Shown here: positions 23,761-33,367 of the stretch, one piece after another | Layout: each line of letters begins with the position of its first letter | Position numbering within the stretch: the stretch's first letter is position 1 | From: Sinohyriopsis cumingii | Lineage: Eukaryota > Mollusca > Bivalvia > Unionida > Unionidae | Length of the DNA: 64,000 nucleotides | Reading direction: 5' to 3' | Assembly: GCA_028554795.2 (NCBI GenBank) | Contig: JAPYKE020000536.1 | Coordinates: forward strand, 57,501 to 121,500 | Program-made: the position numbers and the translations under genes | The notes under the pieces: generated by a model | Database searches by the model: none | Seen by the model: only the letters and a program-made list of their open reading frames with translations | Told to the model about the DNA's origin: nothing

Positions 23761-26532
23761 ATTGTGTACTCTAAACATACATCTTGGTTGTCTCATTGTG
23801 TACTCTCAACAGACGGTTTGGTTGTCTCATTGTGCATTCTCAAAAGACGGCTTGGTTGTGTCATTGTGCACACTCTACAAACGGTTTGGTTCTCTCATTG
23901 TGTACTCTCAACAGACGGCTTGATTGTCTCATTTTGTACTGTAAACATACATCTTGGTTGTCTCATTGTTTACTCTCAACAGACGGTTTGGTTATCTCAT
24001 TGTGTACTCTCAACAGACGGCATGGTTGTCTCATTGTGTACTCGCCATATACGGTTTGGTTGTCTCATTGTGTACTCTAAACAAAAGCCTTGGTTCTTTC
24101 ATTGTGTACTCTAAACATATGGCATGGTTGTCTCATTGTGTACGTTCAACAGGCGGCTTGGTTGTCTCATTTTGTACTCTCAACAGACGGTTTTGTTTGG
24201 TTGTCGCATTGTGTACTCTAAACAGACGGCTTGGTTGTCTCATTGTCCACTCTACACACACGGCTTGGTTGTCATATTGTGTACTCTAAACAGATGGCTT
24301 GGATGTCTCCTTGTGTACTCTAATTAGACTGCTGGCTAGTCTCATTGTGTCCCCTGAACAGACGGCTTGGTTTTCTCATTGTGAAATCTAAACAAAGACT
24401 TGGTTGTCTCATTGTGTACTCTAAACAGATGGCTTGGTTGTCTCACTGTGTACTCTACAAAGACGGCTTGACTGTCTCCTTTGCATGCTCTCAACAGACA
24501 GCTTGATTGTCTCACTGTGTGCTCTATACAGAGGGCCTGGTTGTCTCATTGTGTACTCTCAACAGACGGCTTGGTTTTCTCATTGTGTACTCTAAACGGA
24601 CGGCTTTTTTTCTCATTGTGTACTCTAAACAGACAGCTTGGTTGTCTCATTGTGTACTCTAAACAGAAGGCTTGGTTGTCTTATTGTGTACTCTTAATAG
24701 ACGGCTTGTATGTTGTGTAACCTCAACAGACGGCCTGGTTGTCTCATTGTGTACTCTCAACAGACAGTGTGGTTGTCTTATTGTGTACTCTAAACAGACG
24801 GCTTGGTTGTTTCATTGTATACTCTCAACAGATGTCTTTGTTGTCTCATTGCGTACTTTCAACAGACGGCTTGTCTTTCTCATTTTGTACTCTAAACAGA
24901 CGACGTCGTTGTCTCATTGTGTATTCTAAACAGACAGCTTGGTTGTCTCATTGTGTACTCTAAACAGAAAGCTTGGTTGTCTCATTGTGTACTCTAAACA
25001 GACGGCTTGGTTGTCTCATTGTATACTCTACACAGACGGTTTGGTTGTCTCATTGTACACACTCTACAGACGGTTTGGTTCTCTCATTGTGTACTCTAAA
25101 CAGACGGCTTGATTGTCTCATTGTGTGCTCCAAACATACATCTTGGTTGTCTCATTGTTTACTCTCAACAGACGGTTTGGTTGTCTCATTCTGTACTCTC
25201 AACAGACGGCTTGGTTGTCACATTGTGTACTCTCCATAGACGGTTTGGTTGTCTCATTGTGTATTCTAAACAGACAGCTTGGTTGTCTCATTGTGTACTC
25301 TAAACAGATGGCTTGGTTGTCTCATTGTGTACTCTACAAAGACGGCTTGATTGTCTCTTTGCATCCTCTCAACATACAGCTTGATTGTCTCACTGTGTGC
25401 TCTATACAGAGGGCCTGGTTGTCTCATTGTGTACTCTCAACATACGGTTTGGTTGTCTCATTGTGTACTCTCAACAGACGGCTTCTTTTTCTCATTGTGT
25501 ACTCTAAACGGACGGCTTGGGTTTCTCATTGTGTACTCTAAACAGACAGATTGGTTGTCTCATTGTGTACTCTAAACAGAAGGCTTGGTTGTCTCATTGT
25601 GTACTCTTATCAGACGGCTTGTATGTTGTGTACCCTCAACAGACGGCCTGGTTGTCTCATTGTGTACTCTCAACAGACAGTGTGGTTGTCTCATTGTGTA
25701 CTCTAAACAGACGGCTTGGTTGTTTCATTGTATACTCTCAACAGACGTCTTTGTTGTCTCATTGCGTACTCTCAACAGACGGCTTGGTTTTCTCATTTTG
25801 TACTCTTAACAGACGACGTCGTTGTCTCATTGTGTATTCTAAACAGACAGCCTGGTTGTCTCATTGTGTACTCTAAACAGACAGCTTGGTTGTCTCATTG
25901 TGTACTCTAAACAGACGGCTTGGTTGTCTCATTGTATACTCTACACAGACGGTTTGGTTGTCTCATTGTACACACTCTACAGACGGTTTGGTTCTCTCAT
26001 TGTGTACTCTAAACATACGGCTTGATTGTCTCATTGTGTACTCTAAACATACATGTTGGTTGTCTCATTGTTTACTCTCAACAGATGGTTTGGTTGTCTC
26101 ATTGTGTACTCTCAAAAGACGGCTCGGTTTTCTTATTTTGTACTCTAAACAGACGACTTCCTTGTCTCAATGTGTATTCTTAACAGACGGCTTGGTTGTC
26201 TCATTGTGTACTCTAAACAGGCAGCTTGGTTGTCTCATTGTGTACACTAAACTGAAGGCTTGGTTGTCTAATTGTGTACTCTAAACATACCGCTTGGTTG
26301 TCTCATTGTGTACTCTAAACAGACAGCTTGGTTGTCTCATTATGTACTCTAAACATAAGGCTTGGTTGTCTCATTGTGTACTCCAAACAGACGGCTTGCT
26401 TATCTCATTGTGTACTCTCAACAAACGGTTTGCTTGTCTCATTGTGTACTCTTAACAGACGGCTTGGTTATCTCACTGTGTGCTCTCAACAGACGGCGTC
26501 GATGTCTCATTGTGTACTCTAAACAGACGGCT

Positions 26533-26979
26533 CTGATGATCCCTGAAATGTTCAGCCAGTAGAGTAAGTTCATCCCACACATGCGAAGTTGACATCTCCA
26601 CTTTCTGTTTGGTATACTCTACAAGCAGAAATAATTTCAAAAAGAAAGAATTGTTTGGTTGGTGGGGTTGGTTTAGTGGCGGGGCACACGTTAGGCATAC
26701 CTAACCCAATAACAATGAATTCCACGTTATCTGTACTGCACCATATAACTGAAAAGCCCTGGCAATGTGTTCACAAGACTCCACAACTTGCATCTACACT
26801 CAGTCTCAAGTCCAAATTGCTTACGGTAAATAAATTAATTAAATTACAAGATATCTTCAAGTTGCAATATATTGTGGTACATTTGTCCGTTGAATACGTG
26901 TTGTTTATTTTGTAAGACCTGAACGAATACAAGACATATGACAAATGTAATTTAAGTTTGAGTGAGTACGCATGTTGAT
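26533..26979. other. No gene recognised
   Basis: Unique AT-rich sequence after the satellite, with no supported feature. Confidence 0.4.
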
Positions 26980-27270
26980 AAGTTTTGTGAATACGAGGCC
27001 AGATCTTTATCCACGGATGATTTGAATCACTGTTTAATTTGCTTCACACATTTAGACACGAGTCTGCATAAATTAAAGAGTAGACAATTTCAACTTGCAA
27101 CCATGAGCTTGATATTTAGTCAGTTTTCAAGTAATCAATATATTACTTTGACGTTTAGTATTAATCGATAAAGTGTTCTAACGTATTTCCATTTAAAGAC
27201 TTCACGTTTGCCTGAGACACTCTGGAGCCCTAGGTTGTTTTCGAAAATACCTGCAAGATAATTACCTATT
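26980..27270. repeat. Degenerate interspersed repeat, copy 1
   Basis: It contains a core like CAGATCTTTATCCACGGATG followed by ATTTGAATCAC, a TTAGACACGAGTCTGCAT box and, about 150 bp later, GACACTCTGGAGCC. The same order of diverged boxes occurs at 27,765-27,975 and 53,715-53,960. It is an unidentified repeat family. Confidence 0.5.
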
Positions 27271-27534
27271 CATAAAGGTTTATTTGCAGGTACCATTGTA
27301 AAACTAAAAAGCACAAAACGACGGGGATAATTTTAAACGTTAATTCACCAGACAGACGGACAGTGATATCTCCCTTGAAAAAATCCATCATAGCTAACAT
27401 CTATTTCAAATCGATATTGATCAGTACTCTCAAAGTAAATGTAGATTCGATAACAATAATTAAAACAAATAAAGGAGATAGGAAATTTTAAGAAAGAATT
27501 GGAAACAAATTTGAAAATAGTCTCAGTGGTTACA

Positions 27535-27720
27535 ACATTGGTAGTTGTAGCAGCAGTATATACGGTAGTAGTAGTAATAGTAGTAGTAGTAGTAATAGTA
27601 GTAGTAGTAGTTGTATATCAGTGACTAGTGCTAATAGTAGTAATATTAGTAGTAGACGTAGTAATGAAGTAATGTAGTTGGTGGTAGGAGTTCTTGTTGT
27701 TTTAGCATTAGTAGAAATAT
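27535..27720. repeat. (TAG)n-rich microsatellite
   Basis: Imperfect GTA/TAG trinucleotide runs. The Leu-rich minus-strand ORF across it is spurious. Confidence 0.9.
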
Positions 27721-27764
27721 ACATGTAAGAAAAAGTAATCAGTTGTACGCCATAGAATCAAGGT

Positions 27765-27975
27765 GCCACGATCTTGTTCTACGGATGATTTTAATGACAT
27801 TTCAATTTTCCCTACACAAATAGGTACGAGTGTGTATTCATGTAAAATGTGCTCTTTTCAGACTAGTTTGCTACACGAATTATTCACACACGTTGCTATA
27901 ATTATCTGAGTCTGTAAGTAAAATAGATCGCTACAGCTATTTTAGACAGTATGGAGCCAGGCATGTGTAAAAACA
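27765..27975. repeat. Degenerate interspersed repeat, copy 2
   Basis: CACGATCTTGTTCTACGGAT followed by GATTTTAATGAC, an AGGTACGAGTGTGTATTCAT box and a later ACAGTATGGAGCC match the boxes of the copies at 26,980 and 53,715. Confidence 0.45.
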
Positions 27976-27989
27976 CAAGTAAAGGATAA

Positions 27990-29123
27990 TTGTATATGGA
28001 TGTTCATTATCTAATTTAGAGACACGGTGAGAATAATAAAATCTATGTTAGGGTTTGTACCGAGACAAGTAAATCACAGTCAAGGAGTTGTATTATTTGC
28101 CGAGTGGGGAGACAAATAATGTAACACCGCAGCTGGGATTTCCTTTCTCAATACAAACACCAACAAAGATTATTTTTCTCACCCAATTATTTCCAACTAA
28201 ATTAAAATAACTATGCACCTTTGCAATATTTAGTTAGGATATTCAAAACGAAGTATTCATCACGTATTATTTGTTACTGCTTCTCATTCTGTATAAAGAC
28301 CATCAGGTTTTGAACTCTTTTATGAAAATGTAAATAATTATATAAGTAGAATCAGCTATATGTGAAAAGGAAAACATAAATCAAAAGTTACACTTATTAT
28401 GTGTTTGTAGTATTGCGCAATGGGCTTCACGACCCAAGTGCTGTTGTTTTTCTGATACTGCGCAATATGACGAATATGTTAATGAGGGTAATGGGGCGAC
28501 ATGTGAACCCTAAATATACAAGTTCTATGAACGGGGAAATATAAACATTAATAATTTGATCACATTTAATCGATGGATGTCATATGAAATTATAAACAAA
28601 TAATTATCATATTTTGTTCCGTTAGGTTACTTTCATCAGTTCTAATTTAGAAAACGTTATATGGTAGGCAATGGTATGACACTTTACGGTTCAATATGAC
28701 TACTGGGTACAGTTCTAACGAAGTGTGTAGTGACATCAAGAAATATTTCTAATTTATGACTTTCTTAGAAATTTATATTTTCTGTCATGGAAATATGGCA
28801 AATGTTGCTATCACTAGTGCAGTGATACGCCACATGGGAATCTTTTTGTGGAATAACATGTGGACAGATGACTGTGTCACTCGGGTTGGTAAGGGTAGGA
28901 GTTTTTATTTGTAATCACATTATAATATTTGATTAAACTGGGGAGAGTTGTGGGTGTTCGATAAAGTTAGAAGAAACCAGTTTATCATAATACATTTGTT
29001 TTTCTTGGCGATTTAGCACCTGAGAAAGTTTGTGTTTGAGTTGCCAGTAATGTGTATTGCCCGTGTGTTTGGAACTCTAATAAATAGCTCAATTAGCGAG
29101 CGCGTGCTTGTGTCAGTGTCTCT

Positions 29124-29125
<2 letters not shown>
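27990..29125. other. No gene recognised
   Basis: AT-rich intergenic DNA with chance ORFs only. Confidence 0.4.

Positions 29126-29126
<1 letters not shown>

Positions 29127-29160
<34 letters not shown>
29127..29160. repeat. (TG)n microsatellite
   Basis: About 17 TG dinucleotides. Confidence 0.95.
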
Positions 29161-29162
<2 letters not shown>

Positions 29163-29975
29163 AAAATGTTTTGTATGGTGTTATCAAAGCTGGAGAGACC
29201 TTAAGTTGCTTTCTGACTGAATTTCTTTTTGTTATATGTCTCTTGTTATTGATCATGATGGATTTGATAACAACTCCGTCAGGCACAGCATAATACATAC
29301 AGTTTCTTTTTAAAAGCAGTTACTAACGCGTGGACACCACGACTGAGACGACAGGTCTGAGATAACTAAAGTGAGATGAGAAAAATAAGGTTAGCAAAAC
29401 AGGTTGATTTCTCTGTCGCATGGGTGAGAAAACTGTGCTCACTGGTAATGTCCACTCTTTTTTCTGTCTGTCTGTCTTTTCGATGATTTTAATGTGGAAC
29501 AAAAGACATTGCTTAAACCGTAATATGTTCTTTTGGAATGATATATTTTGATAAAGGTTTTAAACGTGGATTATTAATTAATATTATAATTAATGAATAT
29601 TATAGAAACATCATTAACTTCGAATAGTTTCTTAAACTAGACTAGTACTCTGTCAGCCCCGATATTAATAAAATAACCAATCAATTTCCTGTCATTTTGC
29701 TGAATTTTAATCTGATGACTACAATGTACTTGGACGAATTTGCATTTAATAGTGAATAAGAAAAATGCAGATAGATACTGATATATTCAGAAATACTTAT
29801 ATAAAAGATTGCATGTATATTAGTACAATTTCGTGATGGAATCAAATCCATATTCCTCCTTGTATTGCACGTAATTACTGCTCGTCAAGTTTCAAACATT
29901 TTAGAAGCAAGGGCAGTTGTAGAAGTATTATCGGTAGGAATATGAGTACTGGTACTAGCAGCAGTAGTATAAATA
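29161..29975. other. No gene recognised; GTA-rich near the Polinton
   Basis: There are no genes. The last 60 bp become rich in GTA/AGT triplets, matching the microsatellite that resumes at 50,283. This shows that the Polinton split one repeat tract. Confidence 0.5.
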
Positions 29976-29981
29976 CTGGTG
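29976..29981. repeat. Left target-site duplication CTGGTG
   Basis: The six bases before the element (CTGGTG) are repeated exactly at 50,277-50,282 after it. Six-base duplications are the norm for Polinton/Maverick integrase. Confidence 0.93.
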
Positions 29982-30364
29982 AGTAGTGAAGGGGGATATT
30001 ATAGGGTCTATGGGATTTATCATTAAAAACACCCTTGGGAACATATAGGGTCTATGTAAATTTAACATGGAGAAAAATCGTGGGAACATATAGAGTCTAT
30101 GGGAATTAACATGGCCAAAAATCGTGGGAACATATAGGGTCTATGGGAATTAACATGACCAAAAACCTTGGGACAATATAGGGTCTATGTATATTTAACA
30201 TGGCCAAAAATCGTGGGACTGTATAGGGTCTATGTAAAATTGAAACAGGGAGGGTCTCTATTTTTTTTTAAAAAAATAAAAAAACAAAATAAAAAAGGGG
30301 TAGGCAATGGAAAGACTATCTCTTTTCGAGAAATATGGCTGGCCCTGAAAAGGGCCTTTGGGTT
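29982..30364. repeat. Left terminal inverted repeat, element 1
   Basis: It matches the reverse complement of 49,894-50,276 almost base for base. The outer 270 bp are six tandem subrepeats of about 45 bp built on ATATAGGGTCTATGGGAATT, AACATGGCC and AAAAATCGTGGGA. An A/T-rich spacer follows, and the inner end contains a histone-type stem-loop on the minus strand. Confidence 0.95.
30341..30356 (-). terminator. Histone-type 3' stem-loop in left TIR
   Basis: Read on the minus strand, this is GGCCCTTTTCAGGGCC: a perfect 6-bp stem with a TTTC loop, preceded by CCCAAA. It is followed after about 10 nt by CTCGAAAAGAGA, placed like a U7-binding histone downstream element. It lies 24 nt after the stop codon of the 30,381-30,614 gene. 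Confidence 0.8.
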
Positions 30365-30380
30365 TATGTTAATGTATTCA

Positions 30381-30614
30381 TTAACATAAATGGCACCGCA
30401 TTGGTCTTCTTCTTGTCCTTAGGCTGCGTCTTACTGTTGGTCCGTACATCAGCACTCTTTTCAGGCATCCTTGTCTTTCGACGTAGATCCTACGTATCCA
30501 CAGGTTGGTGTTTGTCCTGTGGACAACGGTCCACTTCGATCGGACATACATGAGCAAGTCTGTCCGAAACATCATGGAAGACACAAGGGTGGATGACTCA
30601 ACTGTAGTCCACAT
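30381..30614 (-). CDS. Small basic protein, left-terminal gene
   Basis: An ORF of 77 residues starting at ATG 30,614, with an arginine-rich C-terminal third (VRRSLRTRRRPM). I do not recognise a family. The gene has complete expression signals: TATAAATA at 30,659-30,666 on the minus strand about 45 nt before the ATG, and the histone-type stem-loop 24 nt after the stop. Those signals, more than the protein itself, are why I call it a gene. It reads outward into the left TIR, mirroring the outward-reading small genes at the right end, and shares its upstream region with the divergent gene at 30,834. Confidence 0.55.
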   Translation of the reverse strand: MWTTVESSTLVSSMMFRTDLLMYVRSKWTVVHRTNTNLWIRRIYVERQGCLKRVLMYGPTVRRSLRTRRRPMRCHLC

Positions 30615-30833
30615 CTTGAAGCGACGAGAACAGGTGAATCAATGCATTGAACGGCGCTTATTTATAGGTACAGGAAGGATTGAAACGGATTGAGTTCATT
30701 CACCAATCCGAACACGCGTTACAAAATTCAGTCAGCCCTCATCCAATCCGAAGAGAGCAGTCTGTGACGTCACTTAGTCAATATAGATTCGCTAGCGCTT
30801 GTGTGCAGTCAATCTATGCGACAGTGATTCAAC
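30615..30833. promoter_or_regulatory. Divergent promoter region with CRE and CCAAT boxes
   Basis: The 219 bp between divergent start codons contain TATAAATA on the minus strand (30,659-30,666), CCAAT at 30,703-30,707 and 30,743-30,747, and a perfect palindromic TGACGTCA (CRE/ATF site) at 30,765-30,772. A weak TATA-like AATATAGAT lies near 30,780, about 50 nt before the plus-strand ATG. The arrangement suggests control of both left-end genes by one regulatory region. Confidence 0.6.
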
Positions 30834-31408
30834 ATGACGGAAACTCAGAAAACGATCCATTGGGGTGCACCAGCAGGGGAGACTGCCCAAGGGAACCCGG
30901 ACTTACTTTCAGAAGAGGTGAATTGGGATTTTGTGGATTTTCTCTCCTCGCAAGAATTTGTTCCGGAACCTTCGTTACCTTCTTCATTACCGCAAGTGGA
31001 GAATTTTAGACAGAGACAGAAAGAAGAATTGGAGAAATTTATACAACGACAAAAGGAAGCGGAACAGGCTTTTCTCCTACAGCAACAGCAACAAGAAGAA
31101 GAGGTAAGAAAAAAAAACAACAGCAAGAAGAAGTAGCAGCAAAGAAACAAGAGGGTGAAAATCAAACGGTCACGGTACTGTTGGACATTTTAGCGGAGTT
31201 AAGAAGTCTGAAACAAATGTATCAGACTTCTTTATCACGACCGAAGAGAATACGACCTTCCCGAGCTAAACACGTCAACCCTGTGACTAAGCCTACCGTA
31301 CCACCCTTAGTGATTTCAACCCAATCATCATCATCATCAACATTACGCAGTCCAGAAGTAGGCCTTGGCCGTGGCAAAGGCATAAGGCAGTTAAAGTTGA
31401 TTGCTTAA
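30834..31408 (+). CDS. Glutamine-rich coiled-coil protein with frameshift
   Basis: Starts at ATG 30,834. The first 100 codons give an acidic N-terminus (SEEVNWDFVDFLSSQEF) and then a helical QRQKEELEKF repeat with a polyglutamine run. A run of nine A's at about 31,108-31,116 shifts the frame by one. The frame after it continues the same glutamine/glutamate-rich helix and then reads DILAELRSLKQMYQTSLSRP, ending at 31,408, for about 190 residues in total. The break could be a sequencing error, a mutation or programmed slippage at the A-run. A histone-type stem-loop follows 26 nt after the stop. No known family was recognised. A role in DNA or protein scaffolding is only a guess. Confidence 0.65.
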
Positions 31409-31434
31409 ACTCACCCCTTCACCATGAAGAAAAA

Positions 31435-31450
31435 GGCCCTTTTCAGGGCC
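31435..31450 (+). terminator. Histone-type 3' stem-loop
   Basis: GGCCCTTTTCAGGGCC followed directly by ACCCA, then 10 nt later by CTCGAAAAGAAATA. Stem, TTTC loop, ACCCA cleavage context and purine-rich downstream element all match replication-dependent histone gene 3' ends. Confidence 0.85.
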
Positions 31451-31608
31451 ACCCACATTTCTCGAAAAGAAATACAATTTCAATTTGCCAATAACTCAAA
31501 AAAAACCCCACCCATTTTACCCTTATAGTACGTGTCTGTGTATGAGTGCGTGAGTGTACGTTCTTATTTTAAAATCAAAACTCAAAGACACTTACCTTAT
31601 ATCATTCA

Positions 31609-31614
31609 TTTATT
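31609..31614 (-). terminator. Poly(A) signal of the zinc-knuckle gene
   Basis: AATAAA on the minus strand, 79 nt after the stop codon of the gene ending at 31,693. Unlike the terminal genes, this gene has no histone-type stem-loop. Confidence 0.5.
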
Positions 31615-31692
31615 CTTTTATCCATTTTTTACAATCCAATTCACAACACAACACTTTAATAAAAAGTTCATTGACTTCTTCTTTCTCCTTGT

Positions 31693-32166
31693 TTACTCTC
31701 TCTGTTTTTTAAATTTCTTCACCGTCTTTTCCTCATTTTCTTCCCTTCTTCTTTTCTTCTTCTCCTGTTTCTTTGCCTCTTGTAAATAGAATTGTCTTTT
31801 TTCTTCCTCTTCTCCCTCTGAAGAATCCCTCTCTTCTTCCGAAGAATCCCTTTCTTCTTCTGAAGAATCCCTCTTTTCTTCTGACTCCTCTTGTTTCTTT
31901 TTTGGGCAATCTGGAGACCAATGTCCTTTTTCTTTACAATAATAACAGGTATCTTGACTTTTGTCTTTTTTAGCCCCTGTTTTTGTTCTTTTTTGACGGT
32001 CTGGACACTCTGAAGACCAATGCCCTTTCTTCTGGCAGATATAGCAAGTATCTTGACTTTTATCTCTAAAGGAAGGAGAGTAGTCCGTAGGCTGGTCTGA
32101 AGAGAATTTTCTAATGACCCCTCGCAAAGCTCTGACGAAACGTTCCATCTGGTTAGTCTCTTCCAT
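31693..32166 (-). CDS. Two-CCHC zinc-knuckle protein
   Basis: The likely start is ATG 32,166, at the edge of a 149-bp palindrome; upstream ATGs in the same frame lie within that palindrome. The 157-residue product has two retroviral-type knuckles, CYICQKKGHWSSEC and CYYCKEKGHWSPDC. Then comes a threefold acidic RDSSEEE repeat and a lysine/arginine-rich tail. CX2CX4HX4C knuckles bind single-stranded nucleic acid, so a role in RNA or DNA handling is likely. Such a protein is not part of the standard Polinton core set and may have been captured from a retroelement or a host CNBP-like gene. Confidence 0.8.
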   Translation of the reverse strand: MEETNQMERFVRALRGVIRKFSSDQPTDYSPSFRDKSQDTCYICQKKGHWSSECPDRQKRTKTGAKKDKSQDTCYYCKEKGHWSPDCPKKKQEESEEKRDSSEEERDSSEEERDSSEGEEEEKRQFYLQEAKKQEKKKRRREENEEKTVKKFKKQRE

Positions 32167-32312
32167 AGCAGACCAGCGTATATAAAAGGGTGTGTGTCTT
32201 ATCCTTTCACTATTCATTTCGCTCTCAAGCCGAGCAAATTGCTCGGCTTGAGAGCGAAATGAATAGTGAAAGGATAAGACACACACCCTTTTATATACGC
32301 TGGTCTGCTATG
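32164..32312. promoter_or_regulatory. 149-bp perfect palindrome with mirrored TATA boxes
   Basis: 74-bp arms pair perfectly about base 32,238. Each arm carries TATATAAAAGGG and a potential start ATG at its outer end, so promoter, leader and ATG of the minus-strand zinc-knuckle gene are mirrored toward the polymerase gene. On the plus side the mirrored ATG (32,310) opens only M-T-I-K before a stop. A further TATAAAG at 32,314-32,320 precedes the polymerase ATG at 32,369. As RNA or single-stranded DNA this would form a long hairpin. Confidence 0.85.
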
Positions 32313-32368
32313 ACTATAAAGTAGCTCATGGTGTTTGAACTTGAGTCATTTGACTTTTTGCTTTCAAG

Positions 32369-33367
32369 ATGAAACGATCCCATTCATTCGAGAAGAAAGA
32401 AGAAGAAAGTAAGAGGCATAAACGTGATCTATCGCCTCGTACCAGGGCTGAAATCTTGGCACAAATTCATGCCAGTGATTTTGAAGAGGACATGAGTGAA
32501 CCAGAATTTGAAACCTCTAAACCAAGTTCACCACCCTTAGTCAACCCTGAAAAATACTATTCCATTCGAGAGACGGAAAAGCGCTCCTCTAGAAAATTTA
32601 GAACCACGGCTTACAAATACACGGTGAAGTTTAAAGATTTCAAGTCCGAAGTACCGTTAGAGAAAGCAGAAGGGTTCATCACCGGAGTGTGGGATTCTTT
32701 GCTCACTGCACTCAAGCGACAATGTCAACCCAAAGAAGACGATCGCTTGAGACTTTCCATACAACACGACGGTTTGAAATCCCCTGTTTGGATCGAGTTT
32801 AGCACCCCTGCAGAATTGACAGCTTCCAAAGTCATGGACAAGATTCAACACGTGCAACAATCTAATGACCAGTTTGACATCACCGATGGAAAAGCCACAT
32901 TGGACATGACCCACGTCTCTCCTCCTCAAGGGATCGGACGCAAAAAGATGTTATTGGTGAACGACCTTCGCAGCATTAAGCGTAGCCTTGTCCAAATTCA
33001 CAATCCTCATGACCAGATGTGTTTAGCCCGTGCCATCGTGGTGGGACGAACCTATGCCAACAAGAACGACACGGCAGAATGGAAAAGAGACTGGGAGAAC
33101 ATTCGACAATCGGACCGAGCCAAACAACGAAGTGAAGCAGAACTCCTGTTACGACAAGCTGGCATGTCCAAAGACACACCCTGTGGCATTCCTGAGATGC
33201 AAAAATTGCAAGATGCCCTAGCTCCACGATACACTTTGAAAGTGCACCCTCAAGAAGTGCGCGGGTCTCTGTTGTTTCGAGGGCAAGATTTTAAGGACGG
33301 AAAATACATTCACGTTTATCATCATTACCAGTATCACCGGATTCCTGGGATACGGTTATTACTGTGA
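32369..33367 (+). CDS. pPolB: DNA polymerase B, N-terminal part (frameshifted from the rest)
   Basis: Begins at ATG 32,369 after TATAAAG at 32,314. The 332 residues start with a charged, lysine-rich, probably disordered tail. A folded region follows with KYTVKFKDFKSEVPLEKAEG and IKRSLVQIHNPHDQMCLARA, the pattern found at the N-terminus of Polinton polymerases. Homology then continues in another frame from about 33,342, so a shift of one base lies at roughly 33,310-33,340. Joined in concept, the two parts span about 1,340 residues, a normal length for this polymerase. Without the shift the product would end just before the zinc-binding and catalytic parts. Confidence 0.75.
   Translation: MKRSHSFEKKEEESKRHKRDLSPRTRAEILAQIHASDFEEDMSEPEFETSKPSSPPLVNPEKYYSIRETEKRSSRKFRTTAYKYTVKFKDFKSEVPLEKAEGFITGVWDSLLTALKRQCQPKEDDRLRLSIQHDGLKSPVWIEFSTPAELTASKVMDKIQHVQQSNDQFDITDGKATLDMTHVSPPQGIGRKKMLLVNDLRSIKRSLVQIHNPHDQMCLARAIVVGRTYANKNDTAEWKRDWENIRQSDRAKQRSEAELLLRQAGMSKDTPCGIPEMQKLQDALAPRYTLKVHPQEVRGSLLFRGQDFKDGKYIHVYHHYQYHRIPGIRLLL

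Larger units (their letters stand above)
22161..26532. repeat. 34-bp satellite array (4.4 kb)
   Basis: About 125 tandem copies of a 34-bp unit: GTACTCTAAACAGACGGCTT then GGTTGTCTCATTGT. Because 34 is one more than a multiple of three and the unit has few stops, the plus strand has many open frames that cycle through the same three peptides. I treat these as spurious. Higher-order duplications are visible, for example 22,675-22,945 with 23,490-23,762 and about 24,410-25,000 with about 25,290-25,920. Confidence 0.97.

Noticed and set aside
21938-26562. Many plus-strand ORFs with repeated VVSLCTLNRR and WLSHCVL peptides
   Set aside because: They arise from the 34-bp satellite cycling through three frames. 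Copies carry random indels and there are no gene signals.
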